Positions 15,260-22,115 of a stretch of DNA of 24,467 bases are shown piece by piece. The translations under genes were made by a program, and so were the position numbers. A model generated the notes under the pieces. It was given only the letters and a program-made list of their open reading frames with translations. It made no database searches and had not been told where the DNA came from. The DNA lies in assembly GCA_017520105.1 (NCBI GenBank), contig JAFWRL010000170.1, forward strand, positions 1 through 24,467, in the 5' to 3' direction. This DNA is from Fibrobacter sp. GTDB lineage: Bacteria > Fibrobacterota > Fibrobacteria > Fibrobacterales > Fibrobacteraceae. Each line of letters opens with the position of its first letter. The first letter of the stretch is position 1.

Positions 15260-15685
15260 CTACGCTCTAAGGAGCTCGACGAGCTGTTGAGCGTTCTTTT
15301 CGATAAGCACGAAAGCTTCGAACATGCGGGCTTCGCGCCACTTGGTCAAGTATTTCGCCTGCCAATCGACAGCGATGGAAGCCGGATCCTTGGGACCATT
15401 TTCGTTCTGGTACCAGACTTCCTTTGTGATTTCGCGAATCATGGCGCCCATTTCGGCAGCCGGCTGTACGGAACCCTTGCAGAGGAGAAGCGCGCGCAGG
15501 TTGTCGAGCAAAATCTCGTCGGACGGGTTTTCCGCATCTTCGCGGGCACATTCCCAAATTTCGTCGCGATGGCGCTCTGTCCAGCCAATCAGGTATTTTT
15601 TCGTCTTTTCGAGTTCGCCTTTGGCCAGTTTTTCATCAACCGCTTCACGCGGGTAATAGATGCTGTTTGGATAGAATTCAATCAT
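15260..15685 (-). CDS. Conserved-looking hypothetical protein, 141 residues
   Basis: A soluble, acidic and largely helical protein without signal peptide or membrane helix (starts [20 protein letters not shown], ends [13 protein letters not shown]). I do not recognise a family. Start: ATG at 15685 with AAGGCGGGA just upstream. The longer open frame to 15868 must be rejected because it runs through the whole tRNA-Leu gene. It lies 44 nt downstream of that tRNA on the same strand, so the two may share a transcript. A terminator follows at 15199-15219. Confidence 0.7.
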   Translation of the reverse strand: MIEFYPNSIYYPREAVDEKLAKGELEKTKKYLIGWTERHRDEIWECAREDAENPSDEILLDNLRALLLCKGSVQPAAEMGAMIREITKEVWYQNENGPKDPASIAVDWQAKYLTKWREARMFEAFVLIEKNAQQLVELLRA

Positions 15686-15729
15686 GATTTCCCGCCTTGT
15701 GCGAAGTTGAAGCCATGTTAAAAAAACAA

Positions 15730-15812
<83 letters not shown>

Positions 15813-15827
15813 AGGTTGTGCGTGCGT

Positions 15828-15857
15828 AATATAGCAAATTTAAAGGCCCTTAATCGA
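15828..15857 (-). promoter_or_regulatory. Probable promoter of tRNA-Leu(UAA)
   Basis: On the minus strand TATATT (15833-15828) ends 15 nt before the tRNA, the same geometry as the tRNA-Phe promoter. The best -35 candidate is TCGATT (15857-15852) at an 18-nt spacing, a weak match. Confidence 0.4.
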
Positions 15858-15926
15858 TTAAATCGCAAAAACGTATATGGATTTTATCACATTTTTTATT
15901 ATTATCGTATTTTCTGTTTATAAATG

Positions 15927-15955
15927 TTTACTTTCCGGAAGCATTATTATATATT
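15927..15955 (+). promoter_or_regulatory. Promoter of the prepilin operon
   Basis: TTTACT (15927-15932) and TATATT (15950-15955) are separated by 17 nt in AT-rich DNA. Transcription would start near 15962, giving a leader of about 83 nt before ATG 16045. Confidence 0.6.
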
Positions 15956-16044
15956 ACGAATAGGGCCTTGGTGAAAAAGGTCGTTTTTATTGTTACCTTT
16001 AAGAGAGATTTTTTAGTGGAGACTTGTTGCGTGGAGATTTCGGT

Positions 16045-16614
16045 ATGTTGAATGTCGATACCAAAAAGAAAGGCTATACGCTGGTTGAAGTCCTCGTTGT
16101 CATGTCGATTATGGGTATCTTGTCTGCGATGGGCGCAGCAAGCTTGCGCAATGCTGTTATCAATAATCGAGTTCGGGGCTATGCGCAGAACACTGCCGCT
16201 TTCCTGGAACGTATAGCCGCTGACGCTAACAGAATGTCCAAAACGCTTTGCATGAAGGCCGACAATGATACGCTCAAGGTTTATGAAGGGGACTGTGGTA
16301 GCAGTTCTTCTTCTGCGACGCCTACTTTGTATGACCGTTATGAACTCGAATCCCCTGCAACATTTAACTGTTCAGGTAGTTATAAAGGCGATATCTTGGA
16401 CCTGGATGATGACGATTGTGCCTTAACAGATGATTGGACTCGTGCCAGTGGCGTTGAATTTAAACCGCGAATAGGGCTTTCGACGTTGCCCAACAAGGGT
16501 TTCCTTTGTATCCAGTATGGAACTTCCCATAATTTTGCGGGCGTGAAAAAGACCCCTTCTAAGAACCAACTTGTCCCGATATGGCATGTGGGTAGCGGTT
16601 GGCAGAAATTGTAG
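16045..16614 (+). CDS. Type IV prepilin-like protein (FimT/GspH-like)
   Basis: A 189-residue pseudopilin. The class III signal reads KKKG-YTLVEVLVVMSIMG: cleavage by a prepilin peptidase is expected after Gly10, with Tyr11 as the first mature residue and Glu15 at the conserved +5 position. A hydrophobic helix (about 11-33) follows. The rest is a globular domain with at least four Cys residues (CMK, GDC, FNC, DDC), possibly disulphide-bonded. Start: ATG at 16045 with GGAGA 7 nt upstream; the longer TTG start at 16024 lacks such a site and would lengthen the leader. It is the first of two prepilin genes and has a clear promoter at 15927-15955. Confidence 0.85.
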   Translation: MLNVDTKKKGYTLVEVLVVMSIMGILSAMGAASLRNAVINNRVRGYAQNTAAFLERIAADANRMSKTLCMKADNDTLKVYEGDCGSSSSSATPTLYDRYELESPATFNCSGSYKGDILDLDDDDCALTDDWTRASGVEFKPRIGLSTLPNKGFLCIQYGTSHNFAGVKKTPSKNQLVPIWHVGSGWQKL

Positions 16615-16621
16615 GTGAACT

Positions 16622-17089
16622 ATGACGAATCTTTTGAAGAACAAAAAAGGTTTTGGTATTGTAGAAATCTTGGTCGCAGCAGCTGTCCTCGGTTTTATGT
16701 ATATGGCGATTTTGAATATGCAGGGCGGAAATCACGATGCATTGTTGCGCATTCGCGGTCGTGACGGCGCCGTCGATGTGGCTCAGCAGGTGCTCGACTC
16801 CCTCAAGGCTATCGGTATCGCCTCTATTCCGGCAAGTGCTGACCCAAGCCATGATACGACTTTCCAAGTAAACGATATTAACCGCAAGTGGGCGCGTGGA
16901 CTTGGCGATTCTGCCACGGTGACATACACTCCCGAAGTGACTGTCTCGGCAACGCAGAATTACACATCGTTGGATTCATCGCAGTTCGAGACAATCCACC
17001 ATATTTATGCGAAACAGGTGAAGGTCAAAGTCTCCTGGAACTTCAAGGGTTCCACGCAGTCGATAGAAGTATCCAGTATTATAAGATAG
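16622..17089 (+). CDS. Type IV prepilin-like protein (PilV-like)
   Basis: A 155-residue pseudopilin with the class III signal KNKKG-FGIVEILVAAAVLG: Gly10 before the cut, Phe11 first, Glu15 at +5. A helix of about 22 residues follows, then a domain that ends in a beta-rich stretch (KQVKVKVSWNFKGSTQSIEV) typical of minor pilins. AGGTG (16613-16617) precedes ATG 16622, which lies 7 nt after the previous stop codon, so the two genes form an operon. No prepilin peptidase, ATPase or secretin gene is in the window. Minor pilin of a type IV pilus or type II secretion system; which one cannot be told. Confidence 0.85.
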   Translation: MTNLLKNKKGFGIVEILVAAAVLGFMYMAILNMQGGNHDALLRIRGRDGAVDVAQQVLDSLKAIGIASIPASADPSHDTTFQVNDINRKWARGLGDSATVTYTPEVTVSATQNYTSLDSSQFETIHHIYAKQVKVKVSWNFKGSTQSIEVSSIIR

Positions 17090-17117
17090 TCGAAAGAACG
17101 CCACTCCGTGGCTATAG
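17087..17117 (+). repeat. R3 hairpin element at a stop codon, copy 2
   Basis: The element begins with the TAG stop codon of the second prepilin gene and reads TAGTCGAAAGAACG, then the stem GCCAC (17100-17104) and GTGGC (17108-17112) with a TCC loop, then TATAG. It matches the element after the stop codon at 6836 in the same orientation relative to the gene, with compensating changes in the stem (GCCGC/GCGGC there). Confidence 0.5.
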
Positions 17118-17226
17118 ACTAGAGACGAGAGGGAAATATTGGCACTTCGTGCTTTCTTATGGGGAGCATCGAGGTTTTCTTTTTAGACTTTAAACCACGG
17201 CCTTTCATTAGCAATAATCTTTCTTT

Positions 17227-18693
17227 TTAATGGGTGACGGTCTTTTCTCTTTCGTCTTTCGTCAAGGTTGGTGAGCCTGCCGAACCACGTCTTTCGTCTA
17301 ACAAATGCATAATTACCGGCCGGTTCTTTCCGTTCTCGGTTTTGTGGATGGTTAATTTACCCGTACTGTCGTAGCTGAACTGCTCGCCTACGCGTTCTCC
17401 GTTCACGTAGGTGAGACTGTCGCGCAATATGCCGCTCGGGTACCAGTTGCGCCAGATGCCGTGCGGCTTGGCTTTACCGTCAATATTTCTTTGCCAAAAG
17501 CCTTCGCTTGCCATTTTGCCGCCCATGCTGTCGGGGTAGAAACTGCGGCTTGTGCGAAGAGACGGATCACCGTAGCTTGTCGGAGGGTCGTCGTATGCCC
17601 AGAATTCTTCGTACAAAAGAACGTGCCCTGCCTTGATGTAGCGGAGCGTTGCTGGAAACTTGCCGATACTTTGTTTGAACGCGTTCTTGTAGCTTAAGGT
17701 GCAAGTGTCGAGTGTCCCGCTTGGCCAAGAAGAACGGACAAACGAAGTCTCGGCGCAGAACAGCGTAGAAGAATTGGCACAAGTCCCGTAAGAAAAGCCT
17801 GAGCTTTCTGTAGGTCCGTCTGTTTCTTCCGTAATAAAATTGCTTTCGCGGACAACGTTGTTGTTCTCGTCGAACCATTGTATTTTTTCACGCCCCTTGA
17901 AATAATTCGACTTGATTTTTTTGATGAGGGAACCGTCTGCCCTGTAGGTGGTATGTGCACCGAAGTCGACTTCGGAATCGATGAGCCCTTCTTCCTTGAG
18001 TTGCGCTTGTTCGCAATTTCCTGCGATTGAATCGACTGGTCCGTATGATTCGTAGTATTTCTTGTATTCTCCGTCTAAATGGTCATCGGAACATTTAAAG
18101 TGCTCTATAATTTTGCAGTTTCGTCCGTAACGCTTGATGTACCCTAGTATTGGCGATTCGCCAGAAATGCTTCTCGTCAAGCCATGACAGTTGTATTTTT
18201 CTTCGGCAAGGACTCCGTTGTCGTACCATTTTTTCCATACGCCTGTAGGGTTCCCTTTGTCGTCGTAATGTTCCTCGAACGCTTTTTCACCGTTGTAGTG
18301 CCAGCCTGTCCAGTCGCCAACGGGGTGGTCGTCCTTGTAGTAGCGTTCGGCTTCTTTTTTGCGGCTGTTCAATCTGTCCACAAAGTAGCTTGTCCATTTG
18401 CCGTCGCGGAGTCCTTTCTTGTAGTGACCGATCATGGCGACATCGCCAAAGCCCGTCCAGCGCTTGAATTCTCCGTGCGGAACGCTGTCGTCGTATGGAA
18501 TTTCGAGCTCCTTGATGCCGTCGTTGTACCACTCGTTTCGCTTGAGGATAGTCCCGTCCGGATAGACCCAGATAGAGGTCTTCTTGACACCGTTGACATG
18601 CCTTGCGATAATCTGTTCTTCGGCACGTTCGACGGTACAGCCGACGAAACAGCACAAAAGGGGTAAAAAAACGAGTAAATGGCGGAGCTTCAT
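17227..18693 (-). CDS. Lipoprotein with MORN/YwqK-like repeats
   Basis: A 488-residue protein with a lipoprotein signal (LLCCFVGC, Cys19 lipidated). The body holds repeated beta-hairpin units of the MORN_2/YwqK type: examples are GEFKRWTGFG, GKWTSYFV, GDWTGWHYNGE, GVWKKWYDNGVLAEEKY and, near the end, HGIWRNWYPSGILRDS. Such repeats are common in outer-surface lipoproteins and in YwqK-like proteins; the ligand is unknown. Start: ATG at 18693 is preferred over a GTG or TTG further up at 18741, because the longer form would overlap the divergent gene at 18729 and bury the signal peptide. There is no Shine-Dalgarno sequence; TACTTT (18706-18701) ends 7 nt upstream. Only 35 bp separate this start codon from the divergent one. 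Confidence 0.85.
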   Translation of the reverse strand: MKLRHLLVFLPLLCCFVGCTVERAEEQIIARHVNGVKKTSIWVYPDGTILKRNEWYNDGIKELEIPYDDSVPHGEFKRWTGFGDVAMIGHYKKGLRDGKWTSYFVDRLNSRKKEAERYYKDDHPVGDWTGWHYNGEKAFEEHYDDKGNPTGVWKKWYDNGVLAEEKYNCHGLTRSISGESPILGYIKRYGRNCKIIEHFKCSDDHLDGEYKKYYESYGPVDSIAGNCEQAQLKEEGLIDSEVDFGAHTTYRADGSLIKKIKSNYFKGREKIQWFDENNNVVRESNFITEETDGPTESSGFSYGTCANSSTLFCAETSFVRSSWPSGTLDTCTLSYKNAFKQSIGKFPATLRYIKAGHVLLYEEFWAYDDPPTSYGDPSLRTSRSFYPDSMGGKMASEGFWQRNIDGKAKPHGIWRNWYPSGILRDSLTYVNGERVGEQFSYDSTGKLTIHKTENGKNRPVIMHLLDERRGSAGSPTLTKDEREKTVTH

Positions 18694-18728
18694 TGTTCGT
18701 AAAGTAGAAAAAAAGGTAATTTCTAGTT

Positions 18729-19514
18729 GTGAACGAGCCAAAGAAGAAGACGATTGCGGAAACGTTGCATCTGAAAATCCAGACCCCGTGGGTTTGGCTT
18801 GTCTTTGTCCTTACGATTTGCCTGACGGCGCTGTTTTACGTTTCGCAGAAACCTCAAGTGGCCGTTTATTCCCAATATGTCAAGTCGCTTAGCGATTACC
18901 AGTTTGCCGAGGCTTCTCTCATGCGTTCCATGGAGCGGGTCCGGAACGGTTCCGATGTCGATACGTCGGTCGTCATTTCGCAAATGATGACTCTCCGCGA
19001 GGTGGCTCTGTCATTTGACGAAGGAATAAAAAAACTGGAACATGCGGGTTTTTCGTCTCCGCCTTCGACCTTAGTCTCGCAGTTCAAGGCAAATGTCTTG
19101 GCGAAGGTGTCTTGTCAGCGGCGCTATCTTTCGGAGCGCCATGCCTGGTTTGTCGAACTTGACAATCTTTATCGCGCGATGGAACTTGTTTCTGTGGATG
19201 CCGACATGCCGCTCGTGCGCAAGCTCGATTCTGCCAGGGTGGGATATGCCGTTTTGCCCGGTCCGGTGGAAATGCCGATGCCTATTGAAAGGAGCGTAGA
19301 ATTGCTGCTCCAGAAAAATTTGGAACTTCACAATGCCTGGAACCAGTTTGACAATGACAAGGCGCTAAGTTCGAGTGACGAACTGCTCCATTTTTTCCAG
19401 ATGGAAAACTTGAAGGAAATTTCTTTATCGGCAAAGGTTCCGCTGGCGTTCTATTTCTTGTCGTTGGTGCTTTTGCTTGCAACGTTTTTCTTCTTGTTCA
19501 GGTCTAGAGAGTAG
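18729..19514 (+). CDS. Membrane protein with helical extracytoplasmic domain, unknown
   Basis: A 261-residue protein with a basic cytoplasmic start, a membrane helix at about 21-39, an extracytoplasmic domain of about 190 residues predicted to be almost entirely helical, and a second helix at about 237-257 ending in RSRE. I do not recognise it with confidence. The helical domain has some resemblance to ligand-sensing helical domains of sensor kinases, but no kinase follows. Start: GTG at 18729 fits the divergent layout; TAATTT (18717-18722) lies 6 nt before it. It is followed after 8 nt by another two-helix membrane protein, and then by an exported hydrolase, suggesting a common envelope role. 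Confidence 0.7.
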   Translation: MNEPKKKTIAETLHLKIQTPWVWLVFVLTICLTALFYVSQKPQVAVYSQYVKSLSDYQFAEASLMRSMERVRNGSDVDTSVVISQMMTLREVALSFDEGIKKLEHAGFSSPPSTLVSQFKANVLAKVSCQRRYLSERHAWFVELDNLYRAMELVSVDADMPLVRKLDSARVGYAVLPGPVEMPMPIERSVELLLQKNLELHNAWNQFDNDKALSSSDELLHFFQMENLKEISLSAKVPLAFYFLSLVLLLATFFFLFRSRE

Positions 19515-19522
19515 GTTTTTAA

Positions 19523-20113
19523 ATGTCTGTTTTCCGTGTCCGTAAAGTCGCCTTTATCAATTTTGGTCTGTTGCTTATTTTTCTTGCGAGTTGGATTTCG
19601 TGGTACATTTATCCGGTGGCTAGGAGCATTACGAAGGAGTTTTCTTCGGAGTATGGCTTTGCCGCTGCCGAATTTGAAGATCACGTTTTTTATGGCAAGG
19701 TGAGCTATGCTGCAATACCGAGCTTGTTTGGCGGCTCGAATATTCCGTTTTTCGACAAGATTTTCTTCCAAATTAACGGGGATTCGGGAGCCACGTTTGT
19801 CCTCTACGCAAACGACGAAATTCTCGACCGCATGGCGGAATGGTACGATTTTTCTGCGGCGAACGCAAGCGAAGTGCCGCTTGAAATTTATGCGGTCAAG
19901 GTGGGGGACAAGTTTATCGTGAAGTCGATGGCTTCGACAGATGGTGAACTTAGTTGGGAAGAACTTTCTGTCGATTATCACTTTTACTGGTGCTTCGTCG
20001 GATTGGGCCTAGTCTTTTTCATGTTTGTTTTTGGCCTTACGCTTGTTATCGTTGGAATTATGCACAAACCACGCCATGTAAAGCCGCAGATTCCCGCTAG
20101 TGACACAGTATGA
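19523..20113 (+). CDS. Two-helix membrane protein, unknown function
   Basis: A 196-residue protein with a basic start (SVFRVRKV), a membrane helix at about 10-30, an extracytoplasmic domain of about 120 residues and a second helix at about 152-180, then a short basic cytoplasmic tail. The domain mixes strands and helices (VPLEIYAVKVGDKFIVKSM). No family recognised. The layout, with both ends in the cytoplasm and a domain outside, is the same as in the preceding gene, so the two products may form a complex. The stop codon overlaps the next start codon (ATGA), implying coupled translation. Confidence 0.7.
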   Translation: MSVFRVRKVAFINFGLLLIFLASWISWYIYPVARSITKEFSSEYGFAAAEFEDHVFYGKVSYAAIPSLFGGSNIPFFDKIFFQINGDSGATFVLYANDEILDRMAEWYDFSAANASEVPLEIYAVKVGDKFIVKSMASTDGELSWEELSVDYHFYWCFVGLGLVFFMFVFGLTLVIVGIMHKPRHVKPQIPASDTV

Positions 20114-20895
20114 TGAAACGATTTCGTTTGATTGTTTCCTTGTTGTTCCTTGCAAATGCGTTTGCGTTTGGTGCTATGGATTCGCTTTCTGTTCCGGTAG
20201 GAGCGTCGGGGATTCAAAGTCCGACGGGAATCTGGTGGCCAGTAAAAGTCAGGAAATGGGGGAAGGCGAAGTGGAAACCTGTAAACAACGAATATGCGTC
20301 TAAGTCCCCAGTGGTTGTATGGTTCCATGGCGGCATGGGGAGTTCAAATTGTGCGAAGGGGCTTGTTGCCGGGGAAGATTTTGCGGATTTTTATCCGGGA
20401 AAAATTGTGGTGAGCGTTTCCGCATGCCGCGAAAATCATTGGGTCACGAAGGGGATGATCGATGCTGTTGATGCGGCATTGGATTCCGTTGCCGCCCGTC
20501 GAAAATCGCCTATAGAAAAGGTTTCGCTGGTGGGTATTTCGGATGGTTCCCTTGGCGTGCTCACTTATTCGCTGGAAGGCCGTCGGGCAGTGGAAAACCG
20601 TTTGCTCATGAGCTCGTTCGGGGGCTTTTTAGGTGAACCTCAGGCGATTGCGTCACAGAAGAAAATGCAGTCGGGGAGGTTTCGCTTTTTGCAAGGCGGT
20701 AAGGACCGGCTTTATCCGTCGGACAAAACGGTGCCTTGGATAACGGAATTCTGCAAGGCGGTTCAGGTGGACTGCGAACTGCGGTTCGACCCCGAAGGTG
20801 AGCATGACTGGTCGTACTGGAAGAATTATCGCATGGACTGGATCATAGATGCCGTTGGCGAAAAAGAAAGTAGATTATTCAAAGTATCCCCTTGA
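20110..20895 (+). CDS. Exported alpha/beta-hydrolase (esterase-like)
   Basis: A 261-residue protein with a signal peptide (MMKRFRLIVSLLFLANAFAFG), so periplasmic or secreted. Alpha/beta-hydrolase features: oxyanion-hole HGG at 73-75, nucleophile elbow GISDG with Ser144, a likely acid at Asp199 or Asp205 (GGKDRLYPSD) and His232 in GEHDW. The fold and triad resemble esterases of the feruloyl-esterase/polyhydroxybutyrate-depolymerase type, which in a fibre-degrading bacterium could remove ester groups from plant polymers; the substrate is not shown by the sequence. ATG 20110 overlaps the previous stop codon; ATG 20113 is an alternative. The stop codon lies inside the terminator hairpin at 20886-20913. 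Confidence 0.8.
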   Translation: MMKRFRLIVSLLFLANAFAFGAMDSLSVPVGASGIQSPTGIWWPVKVRKWGKAKWKPVNNEYASKSPVVVWFHGGMGSSNCAKGLVAGEDFADFYPGKIVVSVSACRENHWVTKGMIDAVDAALDSVAARRKSPIEKVSLVGISDGSLGVLTYSLEGRRAVENRLLMSSFGGFLGEPQAIASQKKMQSGRFRFLQGGKDRLYPSDKTVPWITEFCKAVQVDCELRFDPEGEHDWSYWKNYRMDWIIDAVGEKESRLFKVSP

Positions 20896-20913
20896 CAAAT
20901 GGGGATTTTTTTT
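20886..20913 (+). terminator. Terminator of the 18729-20895 unit
   Basis: A 6-bp stem (20886-20891 with 20901-20906) with a 9-nt loop is followed by a run of eight T's (20906-20913). The stem begins before the stop codon of the hydrolase gene (TGA 20893-20895), which is in the loop. The loop also holds a TTGACA box that serves the tRNA downstream. Confidence 0.8.
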
Positions 20914-20919
20914 CAAAAT
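20892..20919 (+). promoter_or_regulatory. Promoter of tRNA-Leu(CAG) inside the terminator loop
   Basis: TTGACA (20892-20897) matches the -35 consensus fully. CAAAAT (20914-20919) at a 16-nt spacing matches four of six -10 positions, and ends 12 nt before the tRNA. The spacer is the T run of the upstream terminator. Confidence 0.65.
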
Positions 20920-20931
20920 TTGGTGCACCAC

Positions 20932-21015
20932 GCGGATGTGGTGGAACTGGTAGACACGCTAGATTCAGGTTCTAGTGCTCGCGAGGGCATGAAGGTTCAA
21001 GTCCTTTCATCCGCA
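20932..21015 (+). tRNA. tRNA-Leu (anticodon CAG)
   Basis: An 84-nt class II tRNA with a long variable arm. The 7-bp acceptor stem pairs 20932-20938 with 21008-21014 perfectly; the discriminator base A is at 21015. The anticodon loop is TTCAGGT, giving CAG, which reads CUG. The T loop is TTCAAGT. CCA is not encoded. It has its own promoter and terminator. Confidence 0.96.
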
Positions 21016-21018
21016 CTG

Positions 21019-21056
21019 AAAAACCCGGTAGTTCGCTATCGGGTTTTTCGTTTTTT
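21019..21056 (+). terminator. Terminator of tRNA-Leu(CAG), UUCG loop
   Basis: A 13-bp stem (21019-21031 with 21036-21048, one G-T wobble) is closed by a TTCG tetraloop and followed by CGTTTTTT. It begins 3 nt after the tRNA. Confidence 0.92.
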
Positions 21057-21123
21057 GTCATCTTCCGGACTTTGCTCCATCCATACAGTTTTGAATACGC
21101 TTGTATATAATTTCTCAATATAA

Positions 21124-21156
21124 CTGGATTCTTCGCCATGGATGGCTCAGAATGAC
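21124..21156. repeat. Dispersed repeat family R1, copy B
   Basis: It starts CTGGATTCTTCG and ends GGCTCAGAATGAC, the same arms as at 4492-4530. The centre is different and forms a small hairpin of its own (GCCAT with ATGGC). It lies between tRNA-Leu(CAG) and the acetyltransferase gene. Confidence 0.6.
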
Positions 21157-21203
21157 GTTGTAATTATGTACTCTTTGGGGTGATTGTTTTGTAAAAGGTT
21201 ATA

Positions 21204-21806
21204 ATGAACGATCTTTTAGACGATGAACCTTGCGAATTCCTAGTGCAAGAAGTTGATGGTGAACGAGTCGTATTGCGTCCGCTTGGCGAGGCGGATGCTC
21301 CGTTGTTGTTTGAACTCATTGACGAATCGCGCGATTTCTTGTCGGAACACTTGCCGTGGCCGGACGAATGCCGCTCCGCAGAGGACGTCGCCTCTAGGAT
21401 TGAATCTTGGGACATGCAGGCGCAGATGGCGAACGGCGCCTGTTGGGGCATTTTCGAAAAGATTCCTGCTGAAAAATCGGGTAGGTCGCACGAAAAAATC
21501 GCTGGCTGCATTATGCTGGGCTGGGTGCAGTGGAAACACCGGTCGGCGACGGTAAGTTATTGGCTTGGCAAAAGTTATTGCGGTCGCGGCCTTGCGACGG
21601 AAGCGTTGCTGTTGGTCGCTGGCGAGGCTTTCGCAATGGGACTGAACCGCTTGGAACTATCGGCGTCGGTCAATAACCCGAAAAGTGCCGCAGTCGCCCG
21701 CCGTGCCGGATTTAGCGAAGAGGGGATTTGCCGCGAGTACGAACGTATTCACGGGCATTTCGAGGACCATTTGCGCTTTTCGCTCCTTGCTAAAGATTTT
21801 TGCTGA
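21204..21806 (+). CDS. GNAT acetyltransferase, RimJ/RimL-like
   Basis: A 200-residue acetyl-CoA-dependent N-acetyltransferase. The start of the domain (RVVLRPLGEADAPLLFELID, 21-40) and the LPWPD segment (50-54) are typical of the RimJ/RimL group, which includes ribosomal-protein and other alpha-amine acetyltransferases. The acetyl-CoA loop CGRGLATEA is at 126-134, and NPKSAAVARRAGF (about 158-170) is the usual C-terminal motif. The true substrate is not predictable. An AAAAGG stretch 6-7 nt before ATG 21204 serves as ribosome binding site. The gene appears monocistronic. Confidence 0.88.
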   Translation: MNDLLDDEPCEFLVQEVDGERVVLRPLGEADAPLLFELIDESRDFLSEHLPWPDECRSAEDVASRIESWDMQAQMANGACWGIFEKIPAEKSGRSHEKIAGCIMLGWVQWKHRSATVSYWLGKSYCGRGLATEALLLVAGEAFAMGLNRLELSASVNNPKSAAVARRAGFSEEGICREYERIHGHFEDHLRFSLLAKDFC

Positions 21807-22030
21807 GCACTCGCTGCGTTTGCTGCGCTTTCTGCGTTCGGGGCGTTGCGGGGGCCCCCGCTAGAAGGGGTGATGGAAGACTTGCCCTAGAGGGGGAGGT
21901 GCCCGTTCGGAAGTTGGCTCGACTATAGGGCAAGGCTGCAATCAGGGGAAGGCCTTCCCCCACCAAACCAACGATCTACTTCCTACTAACTACTCCACAC
22001 CCCAAAGGCGCTCTGCGCCGCCCTCACACC
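21807..22030. repeat. GC-rich structured intergenic element
   Basis: This is the main part of a 309-nt gap without a gene. It has direct repeats of CTGCGYTT (21813-21840), a 14-nt perfect palindrome with a GGGGGCCCCC core (21848-21861), a 9-nt inverted repeat CTTGCCCTA / TAGGGCAAG (21881-21889 and 21926-21934), a 16-nt perfect palindrome GGGGAAGGCCTTCCCC (21945-21960) and a GGCGC/GCGCC hairpin (22007-22019). It lacks coding potential. It could be a dispersed repeat, a transcription stop or a structured RNA; I recall similar sequences from Fibrobacter intergenic regions. Confidence 0.55.
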
Positions 22031-22050
22031 CCACACCCTCACATGGTTAC

Positions 22051-22079
22051 TTGAGTAAACGCGAAAGTACATTTATTTT
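22051..22079 (+). promoter_or_regulatory. Candidate promoter of the TIGR02147-lipoprotein operon
   Basis: TTGAGT (22051-22056) and TATTTT (22074-22079) are 17 nt apart; each matches four of six consensus positions. The leader would be about 30 nt. A competing -10-like box, TATCTT (22103-22108), lies 7 nt before the ATG. Confidence 0.4.
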
Positions 22080-22115
22080 AGCTTTTCTCGACCAGATACT
22101 TCTATCTTATAGAAT

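Noticed and set aside
21807..22030. Insertion sequence or phage attachment site
   Set aside because: No transposase or integrase frame and no target duplication is visible; the palindromes alone do not support a mobile element.
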